From Prorocentrum cordatum (Eukaryota; Sar; Dinophyceae; Prorocentrales; Prorocentraceae), in the NCBI GenBank assembly GCA_963575745.1, contig CAUYUJ010003647.1, positions 273,031 to 337,030 on the forward strand: 64,000 bases of DNA, in the 5' to 3' direction. How positions within the stretch are numbered: the first letter of the stretch is position 1; the number at the start of each line of letters is the position of its first letter. This document shows positions 9,965 to 20,489 of the stretch, one piece after another. Position numbers and translations under genes: made by a program. A model generated the notes under the pieces. The model was not told where the DNA came from. It ran no database searches and worked only from the letters and a program-made list of their open reading frames with translations.

Positions 9965-11353
9965 ATGATTACGGCCTTTCGGCGGCGCAGCCGCAGCTCG
10001 GCAGCGGACCCAGCGGCAGCGGTACGCCGTGCGCTACGTACGGCAACGGAAGGTTTCGAGCGTCAGATGGGCGATCCGCGCTGCGAGATCGCGAAGGCTG
10101 CCGCAGCCGTCACGTCGCCCGAGGCGGGGCGGGCGTGGGCCCAGGTTGCCCGTAACAGCGCCCTGCTCGGATCGCGCCCACGGTCACTACCGCAGGTTCG
10201 CAGCGGCTTCGAATGTTGGGTGAAGTTCGCGCGCGACGTTTTGCAGCGCAAAGGCAGCGAACTCCCGCCGTCGGTCGACGGTCTTTTGCTCTGGTCTACG
10301 ACGTTCAGGTGTCGCGCGACGTTCTGCAATTTCCTTTCGCATTTGAAGAAGGCATGCCACGTCGCGCGTGTGGCAGACGCAGCGTTCACGCACGCGTCGC
10401 TGGCCGGCGCCAAGCTGGCTATCGAGAAGCGTTCGGGCTGGTCGGCACGACCCCGCATGGCGGTCTGGATGCACGTGCTGGAACAGCTACTGGAACGCCC
10501 AGGCGCGTTACCAGAGGGATCCGGGCTGGGTCTCCTCTTCGTGACCGCGTACGCGTTTCTACTTCGCCTCCCGTCTGAAGCGCTGGTCATCCAACGGGCC
10601 GCCTCGCTCGACGACGCGTCACATTTACGCGCGGGCCTTTTCATCAGCGAAGAGGCGGCCGTCTTATCGCTCGCCAGACGGAAGAACCGGGAAAGGCGGA
10701 CAATTATTGTGCGCAATTGCTGGTGTCAGCGCTCACGCGCCACGTGCCCCGTGCACGCTCTCGGCACGTGGTTCAATTCGCAGTCCGTTGGAGAGGCCGC
10801 CGCGGGTGTACGTAACGCGCTGCGGTCGGCACTGCGTCACACGGGAGTAGTTAACGCCGACGCCTACGGCGCCCACTCGTTCCGTCGGGGCCACGCCCGA
10901 GACATTGTGGAGTTCGGCGGCCGAGTCACCGACATCCTGAAGGCGGTTGACTGGCAGATGCCAGCTTGGATGCGCTATCTTGACGTTGAGAAGATGGAGC
11001 GCCAGGCCGTCGCCGAGGCGCATATCGGCGTGTCGTCCAGTGACGACGAGGGTGGGGATTCGGAAGCCCCCGGCGTCCAGCGACGTCATTCCACGCTTGG
11101 TCGGTGCAAGTTACGTCGCGCCAGGCCCCTTCGCACGCTCGTCCGCCCTCGTTCGGTCCATCGGTCGCTCTCTCGCGGGCCACGCGTCTGCGGCCGTCTC
11201 TCTGCCTGGCATTGGGTGGCAGCGTGCCTGCGGGTGCCGCAGGCCCGCTGTGTGGGGCAGCGCTCGGCCTTAGCCCCTGGGTCCGTGGCAGTGGGTATGG
11301 TGCCCATGTGCTTCGGCCTGCGCCCTGGCGCGCCAGCCGCCTGTGTCGTTTGA
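9965..11353 (+). CDS. Tyrosine recombinase of the DIRS-like element (intact)
   Basis: The frame has 462 codons from ATG 9965 and stays open upstream to 9827 without an ATG. An N-terminal helical, core-binding-like domain (QVRSGFECWVKFARDVLQ, FLSHLKKACHVARV) precedes a catalytic domain with the expected residues. These are Arg in FLLRLPSEAL (about 10560), Lys in RRKNRERR (about 10680), H-x-x-R in AHSFRRGH (about 10870), Trp in VDWQMPAW and the nucleophile Tyr in MRYLD (about 10978). Such enzymes integrate the circular cDNA of DIRS elements by strand exchange through a 3'-phosphotyrosine. The C-terminal about 100 residues after SSDDEGGDSEAPG are basic and low in information. An intact recombinase beside a frameshifted RT is notable. 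Codon use is strongly GC-rich, like the rest of the element. Confidence 0.85.
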   Translation: MITAFRRRSRSSAADPAAAVRRALRTATEGFERQMGDPRCEIAKAAAAVTSPEAGRAWAQVARNSALLGSRPRSLPQVRSGFECWVKFARDVLQRKGSELPPSVDGLLLWSTTFRCRATFCNFLSHLKKACHVARVADAAFTHASLAGAKLAIEKRSGWSARPRMAVWMHVLEQLLERPGALPEGSGLGLLFVTAYAFLLRLPSEALVIQRAASLDDASHLRAGLFISEEAAVLSLARRKNRERRTIIVRNCWCQRSRATCPVHALGTWFNSQSVGEAAAGVRNALRSALRHTGVVNADAYGAHSFRRGHARDIVEFGGRVTDILKAVDWQMPAWMRYLDVEKMERQAVAEAHIGVSSSDDEGGDSEAPGVQRRHSTLGRCKLRRARPLRTLVRPRSVHRSLSRGPRVCGRLSAWHWVAACLRVPQARCVGQRSALAPGSVAVGMVPMCFGLRPGAPAACVV

Positions 11354-11738
11354 CGCGGTGGGTTGGCGTGTCGGCTGTTGGCACACGGCCGCGGCCTCAC
11401 CCAGCGTTGTCTGGGTGCCGTATTCCCCCCTCTGGGTGGCATCGCGGTCGAACGTCGCCGCGACGGAGACCTATGCTAGCACAGCAATTCTATTTTCATC
11501 CCTAACAACCCAGTCCTACCTTAGAGCGCACAACCTAAGCAAAAGCCACACCACCCTGAGAAATTCTCACACGCTGACCCGAAACCCTTCCCCTGACCTC
11601 ACGCAGTCAACCTAAGGCAAACACCTGGTGCTCGGCCCTGGAACTCTTATCTTGCAACCCTAACCCTGAGCGCACACTGTAGCCCTGAGCACGAAGGACT
11701 TCCCGGAAGGAACCTCAAGTGATTCGAAAGTGTTGCAA
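11354..11738. other. No gene seen; probable right flank of the DIRS-like element
   Basis: GC-rich sequence continues to about 11480, after which composition drops and short CCTAA/CCCTAA-like words appear (ACAACCTAAGC, CAACCCTAACCCTGAGC) without forming a regular array. The composition change near 11480 is the reason for placing the element's right edge there. Confidence 0.4.
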
Positions 11739-12116
11739 CTATTTTGTAGGACGTCCTAGGCGGTGGCCCGCGGCTGTAACCGCCTGGCAGGCCGCCAGGA
11801 TGTGGGTCGAGCCAGCTCGTCTGGCTTGCCTGACTCGTTCGTGTTCGCGGACCTCCCATGCAGCCACGAGCTCGGGGTTTTGCAATGGCAGAGTCGCCAT
11901 GATGTGGGTGCGGCAGACTGGGGGGCGGCTATCAGATACATGTCGTATGACCCGATGCCGCTCCAAAACATTGGTTTTACATGCGGGGCATACGCCCGAA
12001 TCATTGATAAAAGCATTAGCAGTCTGCTTATGAGCGAGCCGCCACGTGGTAGCGCGAGGGAGAGAGCCAAATATAACCTGACCTGACAAGAACGGGAAGC
12101 GCCGCTTTGTCCACAA
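11739..12116 (-). pseudogene. LINE ORF2 C-terminal zinc-finger fragment
   Basis: The minus strand reads INDSGVCPACKTNVLERHRV, IRHVSDSRPP and then MATLPLQNPELVAAWEVREH ending in an ARRAGSTH-type basic helix. A C-x2-C followed by R-x-R/H-V-I-x-H-x-S-D-x-R is the layout I associate with the C-terminal zinc-binding region of dinoflagellate non-LTR retrotransposons. Only this end is present, consistent with the usual 5' truncation of LINEs. The ORF is open but lacks RT, so it is a fragment. The assignment rests on pattern recognition and not on a search. Confidence 0.55.
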
Positions 12117-12279
12117 GGTTTGTCCGGTAACGTCTGGTTTAGCACGCCAAGAGCTTAGTGGTTGCTTGTGGTTCCTGTGGTTACTCTGGTGCGAACGTGC
12201 GTGTATGTACGCGTGCCTGTGTATGTGCCTTTGTGAGCGGCTGTATGCGTGTGCATGCGCATGCGCAGGGTTGTGTTAT

Positions 12280-12515
12280 TGGAGCGACGGGAGGGCGGGA
12301 TGTACCGCGTGCGTGCGGGATGTGTCATGGGGGCGACGGGCAGGGGGATGTACGGAGTGCGTGCGGGATCTGTTATGGGGGCGACGGGCGTGGGGGATGT
12401 GCGGCGCGCGTGCGGGATATGTAATGGGGGCGACGGGCGGGCGGGATGTGCGGCGTGCGTGCGGGACGTGTTATGGGGGCGACGGGCGTGGGGGATGTGC
12501 GGCGTGCGTGCGTGA
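12280..12515 (+). repeat. 49-bp minisatellite, about five copies
   Basis: The word ATGGGGGCGACGGGC starts at 12327, 12375, 12424 and 12473, giving a 48-49 bp unit of the form ATGGGGGCGACGGGCG..GGGATGTGCGGCGTGCGTGCGGGA. Single related copies occur in the composite blocks at about 13276 and 15974. No coding role is apparent. Confidence 0.9.
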
Positions 12516-12524
12516 TGAAGGAGG

Positions 12525-12735
12525 AAGAGAATGAGGAGTAGAAGGAGGAGGAGGAGGAGGAGGAGGAGGACGACGGAGGAGACGGAGGAGAGACGGAGGA
12601 GACCTCAGAGACGGAGGAGACGTCAGAGAAGGAGGGGACGGAAACCTCAGAGACGGAGGAGATCTCAGAGACGGAGGATACCTCAGAGACGGGGGAGACG
12701 GAAGAGACGAAGGATACAGGACCTCGAGCTAAGAT
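12525..12735 (+). repeat. GAGGAG / CAGAGACGGAGGAGAC purine array
   Basis: The purine-rich plus strand starts as (GAG)n and becomes an 18-bp unit of the type CTCAGAGACGGAGGAGAC. The same unit forms the larger arrays at 14511-15425 and 16476-16945. Confidence 0.9.
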
Positions 12736-14471
12736 GCCGCGAATGCCGTTGTCCGAAGATGTTTCTAGCGAGAGCCTCATTTTTAACGAAATATGTCTTA
12801 ACCACACGGCTTCAACATCCCAATGTTTCGAGGATGTCTCAGGCGAAACGGCAATTTCCAACGATTCGTTGGATTTCGTGGGCGAGCTCCGAAATGTCAT
12901 TTGTCGAAGATGTATCGAACGAGAGCCTCAGTTTTGACGAAAAGCGTCAAACCTACGATTTCAACATCTCATGTTTTCGAGGATGTCTCGAGCGAAACGG
13001 CCAATGTGAGGGGGACCTACCCGGACAAGAATGGGAAGCGCCGCTTCTACGAGCTTGCGTTCGCACGCGCGCATGGACTCGCACCAAGAAAAACGATGCG
13101 CAAGTGGGGTGCAGTTGCATAGACTCCCTAGATGCCCTGGTGGTTGCTGCTTCTAGCTTGGGCTTTGTGACTACTGTGGTTGCTTTGGTCAGCTGTAATG
13201 CGTGGCCTGTGTATGTGTGTACGCATGCGTGCGTGTATGCGTATGTGTGTGCGCGCGTGTGCGTGTGTGCGTCGGGATGGGGGCGACGGGCGGGGGGGGG
13301 GTACGGCATGCGTCCGGGATGTGTTATGGAGGCCACGGGCGGGGGATGTGCGGCGTGCGCCCCCCCCGCCCGCCCACCCGCCCCCCGCCCGCCCATCCCC
13401 CCACCCCCCCCTCCTACTCTCCCACCCCCCCACCCCCCCCACACCCCCACCCCCTCACCCTTCCACCCCCCTCCCACCGCCCCCCCCACCCCACCCCACA
13501 CCCCCATTCCCCTCGCCCTCCCATCCTTACTTCCTATGATTAACCACCCCCACAGCCCCACCAAGCCGGCCGCTAGCAACCCCGCCGTCCTAATGGTCAA
13601 AGAACAATGCAATCTCAATTTTTTCCTCGCCAACATGTCGTCGAGTTGCGAGAGCGAGAGTGTAGCAGGAGGGACGGAATGAACAGCGCTTGGGTCATCC
13701 TAAGCGGGTGGTCGCGCCCTACCCATCAAAAACAATACAAAGTCGACGTTTTTCTCGTCAGCATGTATTATTTTCTCGTCGACGTTGCGAAAAGTGTAGC
13801 AATAATGAGACGCGGCGCACATCGCGCGCAGACGCCTGGCCAACCGTACGCGGGACCCCCCGCCCCACCTGTCAAACAACACCGCAACGTCGACGTTTTC
13901 TTGCCAACATGTACTTTCTCCTCGTCGGCGCTGCGAATCGCGTAGCGGGAATGGGACGCCCCGCGAATTCCCAAGAGGCATCCTCCTCTTCCTCCTCAGT
14001 TTCTCCTTCCCTCCCTCTCTCCCTCCCCTCCTCCTCCTCCTCCTTCTCCTCCTCCTTCCCCTCCTCCATGCGCGGCAGGAGCGAAACGATTGGCGGTACA
14101 ACACGCGTGGCTGGAATGAGAGGCGGCGCATTTCGCGCGCTGGACATGTTGTCGCCGACGATGCAACATGAGAGTCTGGAACGGGGCGCGGCGTACATCG
14201 CGCGCGGTCTTGTTTCTCGTCGACGCTGTTCAAGACGCGGCAGGAAGAGGACGCAGCTCATGTCGCACGCTGAACGTCTAGCCGCACATGGTATAAGATG
14301 CGCGACAGGCGTCGGACGCGACGCATTTGCTTCTTATGTTGTGGGAGGGCGGGTGGGAGTGGATGGACCCCCCCCCCCCACCCCCCCCACCCTTCCCCCC
14401 CACCCCCCCCCATCCCCCCACCCCCCACCCCCGATCCCCCCACCCCCACCCCCCCCACCCCCCACCCCTCC

Positions 14472-14510
<39 letters not shown>

Positions 14511-17235
14511 AGCAGGAGGAGGAGGAGGAGGAGGAAGGAAGTGGAGCGGAGGAGAGAGGAGGAGGAGGAAGAGGAGGAGAAAGGAAGAGGAGGAGGAGGA
14601 GGAGGGGAGGAGGAGACGGAGACGGAGGAGTTGAAGGAGACTTCAGAGACGGAAGAGACCTCAGAGACGGAGGAGACTTCAGAGACGGAGGAGACTTAAG
14701 AGGCGGAGGAGACCTCAGACACGGGAGAGACCTCAGGAGACGAGACTTCGCAGACGGAGGAGACTTTAGAGACGGAACCTCAGAGACCTCAGAAACATCA
14801 GAGACGGAGGAGACTTCAGAGACTTCAGAGACGGAGGAGACCTCAGAGACTAAGGAACCTCAGAGACGGAGGAGACGGAGGAAACCTCAGAGAAGAGAAG
14901 AGGAAGAAGGAAGAGCAGGAGGAGGATGAGGAGGAGGAGGAGGAAGAGGAGGAGGACGGGGGGAGGAGGAGACGGAAACGGCGGAGATGGAGGAGACCTT
15001 AGAGACGGAAGAGACCGCAGAGACGGAGGAGACCTCAGAAGCCTCAGAGACGGAGTGGACTTCAGAGACGGAGGGGACCTCAGAGACGGAGGAGACTTCA
15101 GAGACGGAGGAGACCTCAGTGACGGAGGGGACCTCAGAGACGGAGGATTCGGAGAAGGGAGGAGGAGGAGGAGGAGGAGGAGGAGGAGGAGGAGGCAGAA
15201 GAGGAGGAGGAGGAGGAGGAGGAGGAGGAGGAGGAGGAGGAGGAGGAGGAGGGGGAAGAGGAGAAGGAGGAGGATGACGGAGGAGACGGAGTAGAGACGG
15301 AGTAGAGACGGAGAAGAGACGGAGGAGACTTCAGAGACGGAGGAGACTTCAGAGACGGAAGAGACGGAGACGTCAGAGACGGAGGAAACGGAGCAGACGG
15401 AAGAGACGGAGGAGACAGGACCTCGAGCTAAGATGTTGTGAACGCAGTGTTCCAAGGATGTCTCGAGCGAGAGCCTCATGTCAATTGAAGACGTCTTAAC
15501 CACAGCTTCAGCACCTCAATTTTGCGAGGATGTCTCAGGCGAAACGGCCATGTTCAACGATTCGCTGGATTTCGCGAGCAAGCTCGGTAGCTCGGTTTTC
15601 AAGGTTGTCTCGAGCGAGAGCCTCATTTTGAACAGACGGCATCTGAAACACACGACGTCAGCATCTCATGTGTTCGAGGATGTCTCGAGCGAAACGGCCA
15701 ATTCGAGGGGGACCTACCCGGACAAGAATGGGAAGCGCCGCTTCTATGAGCTTGCGTTCGCACGCGCGCATGGACTCGCACCAAGAAAAACGATGCGCAA
15801 GTGGGGTGCAGTTGCATAGACTCCCTAGATGCCCTGGTGGTTGCTGCTTTCAGCTTGGGCTTTGTGATTGCTGTGGTTGCTTTGGTCAGCTGTAATGCGT
15901 GGCCTGTGTATGTGTGTACGCATGCGTGCGTGTATGCGTATGTGTGTGCGCGCGTGTGCGTGTGTGCGTCGGGATGGGGGCGACGGGCGGGGGGGATGTG
16001 CGGCGTGCGCCCCCCCGCCCGCCCACCCGCCCGCCCGCCCGCCCATCCCCACACCCCCCCACACCCCCACACCCCCAACCCCCTCACCCCCCCACCACCC
16101 CACCACCCCACCCCCTCCCATCCCCCCCCACCCCCCACCCCCACACACCCCCATCCCCCCACCACCCCACCCACCCCCTCACCCCTCCACCCCCCCACCC
16201 CCGCACACCCCCCACACCCCCCCCCCCATCCCTCACCCCCTCACCCGCCGCCCCACCCCCCCACCCCTCCACCCACTCACCCCCTCACCACTCCACCCCC
16301 CCAACCCCCCCATCCACCCCAACAGCCATTTTCAATGATTCGCTGGATTTCGCGAGCAAGCTCAGTAGCTCGTTTTTCGAGGATGTCTCTAGCGGGAGCC
16401 TCATGTTTAGCAAAAGGCGAGTGAAACACACGACGTCAGCATCTCATGTTTCCGAGGACGTCTCGAGCGAAACGGCCGGAGCAGGAGAAGGAGGAGGAGG
16501 AGGAGGAGGAGGAGGAGGAGGAGGAGGAGGAGGAGGAGGAGGAGGGGGGGAGGAGGAGGAGATGGAGACGGAGGAGATGGAGGAGATTTTAGAGACGGAA
16601 GAGACCTCAGAGACGGAGGAGACCTCAGAGACCTCAGAAACCTCAGAGACGGAGCAGACCTCAGAGACGGATGAGACCTCACAGACGGAGGAGACCTCAG
16701 AGACGGAGGAGACCTCAGAGACGGAGGAGGCGGAGGAGACCTCAGAGACGGAGAAGAGAGGAGGAGGAGGAGGAGGAGGAGGAGAAGGAGGAGGAGAAGG
16801 AGGAGGAAGGGGAGGAGGGGGAGGAGGGGGGGGGAAGAGGAGAAGGAGGAGGATGACGGAGGAGACGGAGTAGAGACGGAGGAGACCTCAGAGACGGAGG
16901 AGACCTCAGAAACGGAGGAGACGGAAGAGACGGAGGAGGCAGGACCTCAAGCGTAGATGTTGCGAATGCAGTTTGTCTGAGGATGTCTCGAGCGAGAGCC
17001 TCATGTTGAAGAGAAGACGTCTTAACCACACGTCTTCAACATTTCAATGTTCCGAGGATGTCTCGAGCGAAACGGCCATGTTCAACGATTCGCTGGATTT
17101 CGCGAGCAAGCTCGGTAGCTCATGTTTCGAGGATGTCTCGAGCGAGAGCCTCATGTTTAACAGAAGGAGTCTGAAACACACGACGTCAGCATCTCATTTG
17201 TTCGAGGATGTCTCGAGCGAAACGGCCGTTTAGGG
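12735..17235 (+). repeat. Higher-order satellite: core + GT tract + poly-C tract + purine array
   Basis: A composite unit of about 2.7 kb is repeated. A low-GC core is at 12735-13190 and nearly identically at 15430-15890, with partial cores at 16325-16475 and 16945-17235. The core carries repeats of GAGGATGTCTCGAGCGA with AACGGCC or GAGCCTC. It is followed by a TGTGTGCG-type tract, a C-rich tract with CACCCCC (13360-13510, 14365-14510, 16005-16320) and an 18-bp purine array (14511-15425, 16476-16945). The last about 140 bp of the core and the GT tract are almost base-identical between the 13.0- and 15.7-kb copies, implying recent duplication. Confidence 0.85.
13540..14365. repeat. Diverged repeats with GTCGACG-TTTCTCGTC boxes
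   Basis: The boxes GTCGACGTTTTTCTCGTCAGC (about 13742), GTCGACGTTTTCTTGCCAAC (about 13889) and TTCTCGTCGACGCTG (about 14213) recur together with GGCGCA-CATCGCGCGC motifs (about 13812, 14122, 14190). They indicate an old tandem repeat with a unit near 65-150 bp. A short CTC-rich microsatellite is at 13980-14065. No gene is recognised. Confidence 0.55.
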
Positions 17236-17239
17236 AGTA

Positions 17240-17655
17240 ATCCGCCGAGCAAAAAATCTTCTGCGGCGCCGCAGCCAGTTGTCTCTCGCAAGCTAGTTCC
17301 TTATTAGCTCGTTAACAGCATGGCCTAACAAACTCCGATCACCTTCTCGGTTCGAGAAGGCGCTTCCCGTGATCCGCCGAGTAAAAAGCAAATTGTAGTC
17401 AGTCAGTTGTCTCTCGCGAGCTAGTTCTTTATTAGTTCGTTGAAAGCATGGCCTAACAAACTCCCATCGCCTTCTCGTTCCGAGAAGGCGCTTCCCGTGA
17501 TCCGTCAAGCGATGTACTTTCACACCCGGCAGCCAGTTGTCCCTCGCGTGTAAGTTCTGTATGTATACCTTATTCAGTAATGCTGGAAAGCTCCCATCAC
17601 CTTCTCGTTCCGAGAAGGCGCTTCCCGTCATCTGCGCTGCTAGCCACGCGGAATA
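17240..17655 (+). repeat. Three tandem copies of a 128-130 bp unit, each with a hairpin
   Basis: Each copy has CAGTTGTCTCTCGC, AGCTAGTTC, TTATTAG and CATGGCCTAACAAACTCC, then a near-perfect hairpin CGCCTTCTC-GTTCC-GAGAAGGCG and CTTCCCGTGATCCG. The GAGAAGGCG arm starts at 17354, 17482 and 17612. The unit length is not a multiple of three, so the long minus-strand ORF across it is not evidence for a protein. Hairpins with the same arm sequence cluster again at 56090-56270. Confidence 0.85.
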
Positions 17656-17659
17656 CATA

Positions 17660-18000
17660 TAATTCTACCATGTCCGTCACGCGGCACAGCGGGCGGGCAG
17701 AACACATTCTACTCCCTTGTGCCCGCCGCGGGGCAACGCAGGGGGGCTAAGCAAACGCTAGGCTCTTCTCAAAAACGTCCTGGGCCGTTTGTTGTATCGT
17801 TTTGCATTTTGGGTTCTTGACAAGCTATAAACGCAAATCCAACAAACAAACTGACTGTCTTGTCTGCGTGGTTGGCTTTATTTGTTTCCGTCGCTGTGGA
17901 TCATCGTTTGTTCCGTGTTTTTGCTATATGGTCGAAGGCTGTTCTTTGTCTTCCTTGCTGTCTTCATTCCCATTTTTCGTCTCTGCCGCCGTTCCGCCGT
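17660..18000. other. No gene seen; one copy of the CACGTGGCAACG repeat
   Basis: The segment holds GTCACGCGGCACAGCGGGCG and CCGCGGGGCAACGCAGGG, members of the about 50-bp family that is tandem at 18690-19120. The remainder is AT-richer unique sequence without a recognisable frame. Confidence 0.4.
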
Positions 18001-18180
18001 GGGTCCGACGCGGATTCGACGCGGAGTCGACACGACACGAATTCGGCACGGATTCGGCACGGAATCGACGCGGATTCGGCGCGGGCGACACGGACTCGAC
18101 GTGCATCGCGGCGCGATGAGAGGAGGAGGAGGAGGAGCAGGAGGAGAAGGACGAGGAGGAGGGGGGGGAGAGCTAAAAAC
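18000..18180 (+). repeat. GACGCGGATTCGGCAC minirepeat followed by GAG tract
   Basis: At 18005-18095 a short unit GACGCG(G)ATTCG, GGCACGGATTCGG and GACGCGGATTCGGC is repeated about six times. It is followed by a GAGGAGGA run to about 18170. Confidence 0.7.
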
Positions 18181-18340
18181 GGGGGGGGAGCAAGAAACAA
18201 CAAAAAACGCTCCAACACCGGCCTAGCACTGGCCCGAAACAGGCCCAGAGGCCCGATGGCTCCAAGAGAGGCCATCGGCCATCGGGCCCAGAGGTTCGAC
18301 TCCCCAGGAGGGGCTCCGACGGCGGCGAGCAGTCGGACAG

Positions 18341-18506
18341 CAAGGGCTCCCACGAGGGCGCGAAGTCATTCGCGCTTCGCGGTCCTCATTCCTTCTCCCC
18401 GTCCTCCTCGTTCTCCTTTTCTCCCTTTGGGGGGGCGGCGCGAGAGCGCGAAGTTATTCGCGCTTCGCACTTCGCAGAGCGCGAAGCGCGAAGTTGGGAG
18501 CCCTAG
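18341..18506. mobile_element. Inverted-repeat introner-like element, copy 1
   Basis: The element runs from CAAGGGCTCCCACGAGGGCG to GCGCGAAGTTGGGAGCCCTAG, so its ends form the inverted repeat GGGCTCCCA / TGGGAGCCC. The interior has inner inverted CGCGAAG boxes around a CTCCTCCTTTTCTCCC tract. It is flanked by the perfect direct repeat GACAG (18336-18340 and 18507-18511). Near-identical elements are at 58367-58499 and 63694-63851. The ORFs across it are not conserved in meaning. Confidence 0.85.
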
Positions 18507-18689
18507 GACAGGGCGAGAGGGCTGAGGACTGCACGCCAGGAAAACGCTAAACAAAGTGGCTAAAATCGCAACATCACGAACCGCTTGTTAAGCGTTCAGT
18601 TTTCTCTTCGGGACCTCAGTTCGCTTTGAACATAAGTTCAGACACGCCGAGTTGAGACAATGTATAAGCAAGCGACGCCCAAAACCATT

Positions 18690-19125
18690 TTAGGTCTTTC
18701 GTCACGGGGCAACGGAGGAGGGCGAAACACATACTCCAATTCAGTCGCTACGTGGCAGCGTAGAGGTGCGAAACAATTACACAGAATTCAAATCACGTGG
18801 CAACGCGCAGGGGCTGAGAAAATAATTTGTATGTACTTGGTTCGTCACGTGTCAATGCAGGGGGGGCGCGGACAAAATACGACTCCTTTTTGCTCGCCAC
18901 GTGGCAACGCAGGGAGGCTGAACAAAACACTATTCTGCTTTATTCGTCACGTGCCAGCGCAGGGGAGCGAGAAAAAACATTCCACTCTGGTCGCCATGTG
19001 GCAGCGTAATGGGGCGAAACAAATACAAGAGTACGGTATACGTCCCGTGGAAACCCAGGGTGGGGTGAGAAAATACCATGTTGTTTCTATTCGGCACGTG
19101 TCAATGCAGGAGAGCGGAACAATGC
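18690..19125 (+). repeat. About 50-bp tandem repeat with CACGTGGCAACGCAGGG
   Basis: About nine diverged copies start near 18700, 18750, 18795, 18844, 18898, 18947, 18994, 19040 and 19094. Each has TCACGTGGCAACGCAGGG followed by GGCGAAACAAA and a T-rich spacer. Further copies lie at 17665-17745 and 20490-20660. No coding role is apparent. Confidence 0.85.
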
Positions 19126-19236
19126 GATTTGATTTTGGCACGCAATATCATGTAATACCCGTCGTGTTGCATAGTTGGAGCTGGGGTGGGTGGTGGTGTG
19201 GGGGGGTAACACACATTCAATTCTACTATACATAGC

Positions 19237-20385
19237 ACCCCGCAGTTGCGGATAAGAGTGAGGGGGCGGCGGGGACGTCGGCAGTCTGCGAGGTTCTAAA
19301 GAAGTCCGCCGCAGGCGCCGATCTTTTCGGTCAAGCAATGTGGGTGGGTCGCGGGTGGATCGCGGGTGGGTCGCGGGCGGGTCGCGGGCGGGTCGCGGGC
19401 GGGTCGCGGGTGGGTCGCGTGTGGGTCGCGGGCGAGTTGCGGGGTGGGTCGCGGGTGGGTCGCGGGTTGGTCGCGGGGTGGATCGAGGGGTGGGTCGCGG
19501 GAGGGTCGCGGGTGGGTCGTTGGAGGGTCGCGGGTGGGTCGCGGGTGGGAGGACGATAATAAACAACACACAGCAAGCAACGCAAAGGAGCGACACGGAT
19601 ACGTGTCACTTTTCGGTTGCGGATAAATGAGGAGGCGGCGGGGATGTCGGCAGTTCGCGAGGCTTTGAAGGAGCCCGCCGCAGGCGCTTAATTCTACAAG
19701 TTATCCGAGACTGAGTCAGGGGGCCGAGCGATCATTCATTTCTTTTGTGCGCATGGTTGAAGTGAGGTTCCGCGGTGCGGATTGTTGTTGCGTTGATTGT
19801 TGCTCGTTGTTTATTGTTTGTTGTCGTCGTTCCAACCGCGACCCACCCGCGACCAACCCGCGACCGACCGCGACCCGCGATCCACCCCGCGACCCACCCA
19901 CGATCCACCCGCGAACCATCCCTCGACTCCACGTTGCTTTAACGAAATGATCGGCGTCTGCGGCGGACTCGTCGTATAAGTTGTAACAGTTGAGCGCCTG
20001 CGGCGGGCTTCGTCGGAGCCTCGCAGATTGCCGACGTCCCCGCCGCCCCCTCACTCTTATCCACAACTGCGGGGTGCTATATACAACAAGCCCGCCGCAG
20101 GCGTTGATATTTTCGTTAAAAGCAATGTGGGTGGGTCGCGGGTGGGTCGCGGCGGGTGGGTCGCGGGCGGGTCGCGGGTGGGTCGCGGGTGGGTCGTGGG
20201 TGGGTCATGGGTAGGTCGGGGGGTGGGTCGCGGGTGGGTCGCGAGTGGTGGGTCGTTGGAGGTTCGCGTCTGGGTCGCGGGTGAGTCGCGGGCGGACGCG
20301 GGGTGGGTCGCGGTTGGGTCGCGGGTGGGTCATGGAATGGATCGCGGGTGGGTTGCGGGTGGGTCGAGGGTGGGACGACGACAAC
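19237..20385. repeat. GGGTCGCGGGT minisatellites with inverted flanking segments
   Basis: Plus-strand (GGTGGGTCGCGG)n arrays lie at 19335-19555 and 20125-20375. A shorter array on the opposite strand (CGACCCACCCG) is at 19838-19925. A flank containing TTGCGGATAA, GGCGGCGGGGA, GTCGGCAGT and CCGCCGCAGGCG appears at 19250-19320 and 19615-19690. It appears in reverse complement at 19990-20075. The block therefore has a partly palindromic structure. Confidence 0.8.
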
Positions 20386-20489
20386 AAACAACGCAACAAC
20401 AATCTGCACCGCGGAACCTCACTTCAGCCATGCGCCCAGGGACAGTGAATGGCCGTTCTGCCCCTTCAGTCTGACGTATTTGATTTGTA

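Larger units (their letters stand above)
3600..11480 (+). mobile_element. DIRS-like tyrosine-recombinase retrotransposon, mostly decayed
   Basis: In order, the element shows a hypothetical ORF (3779-4390), a gag-like ORF in pieces (4965-6228), a broken DIRS-type RT and RNase H (about 6420-9314), a small helical region (9460-9700) and an intact tyrosine recombinase (9965-11353). This gag / RT-RNase H / tyrosine-recombinase order is that of DIRS-group elements, which replicate through a circular intermediate and integrate by recombinase rather than by DDE integrase. Boundaries are approximate; no terminal repeats could be delimited by eye. Base composition is far richer in GC and CpG than the LINE at 36-45 kb. 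It sits inside the putative first helicase intron. Confidence 0.8.

Noticed and set aside
12531-13682. A 383-codon plus-strand ORF
   Set aside because: It crosses a purine array, the satellite core, GT and poly-C tracts; open only because these lack stops in that frame.
17293-17658. Minus-strand ORF with apparent peptide repeats (TGSAFSNREGD)
   Set aside because: The 128-130 bp unit is not a multiple of three; the similarity comes from the DNA repeat and the hairpin.
18690-19125. CRISPR array
   Set aside because: The 50-bp units are diverged tandem repeats without constant repeats alternating with unique spacers, and no cas gene is present; the DNA is eukaryotic.
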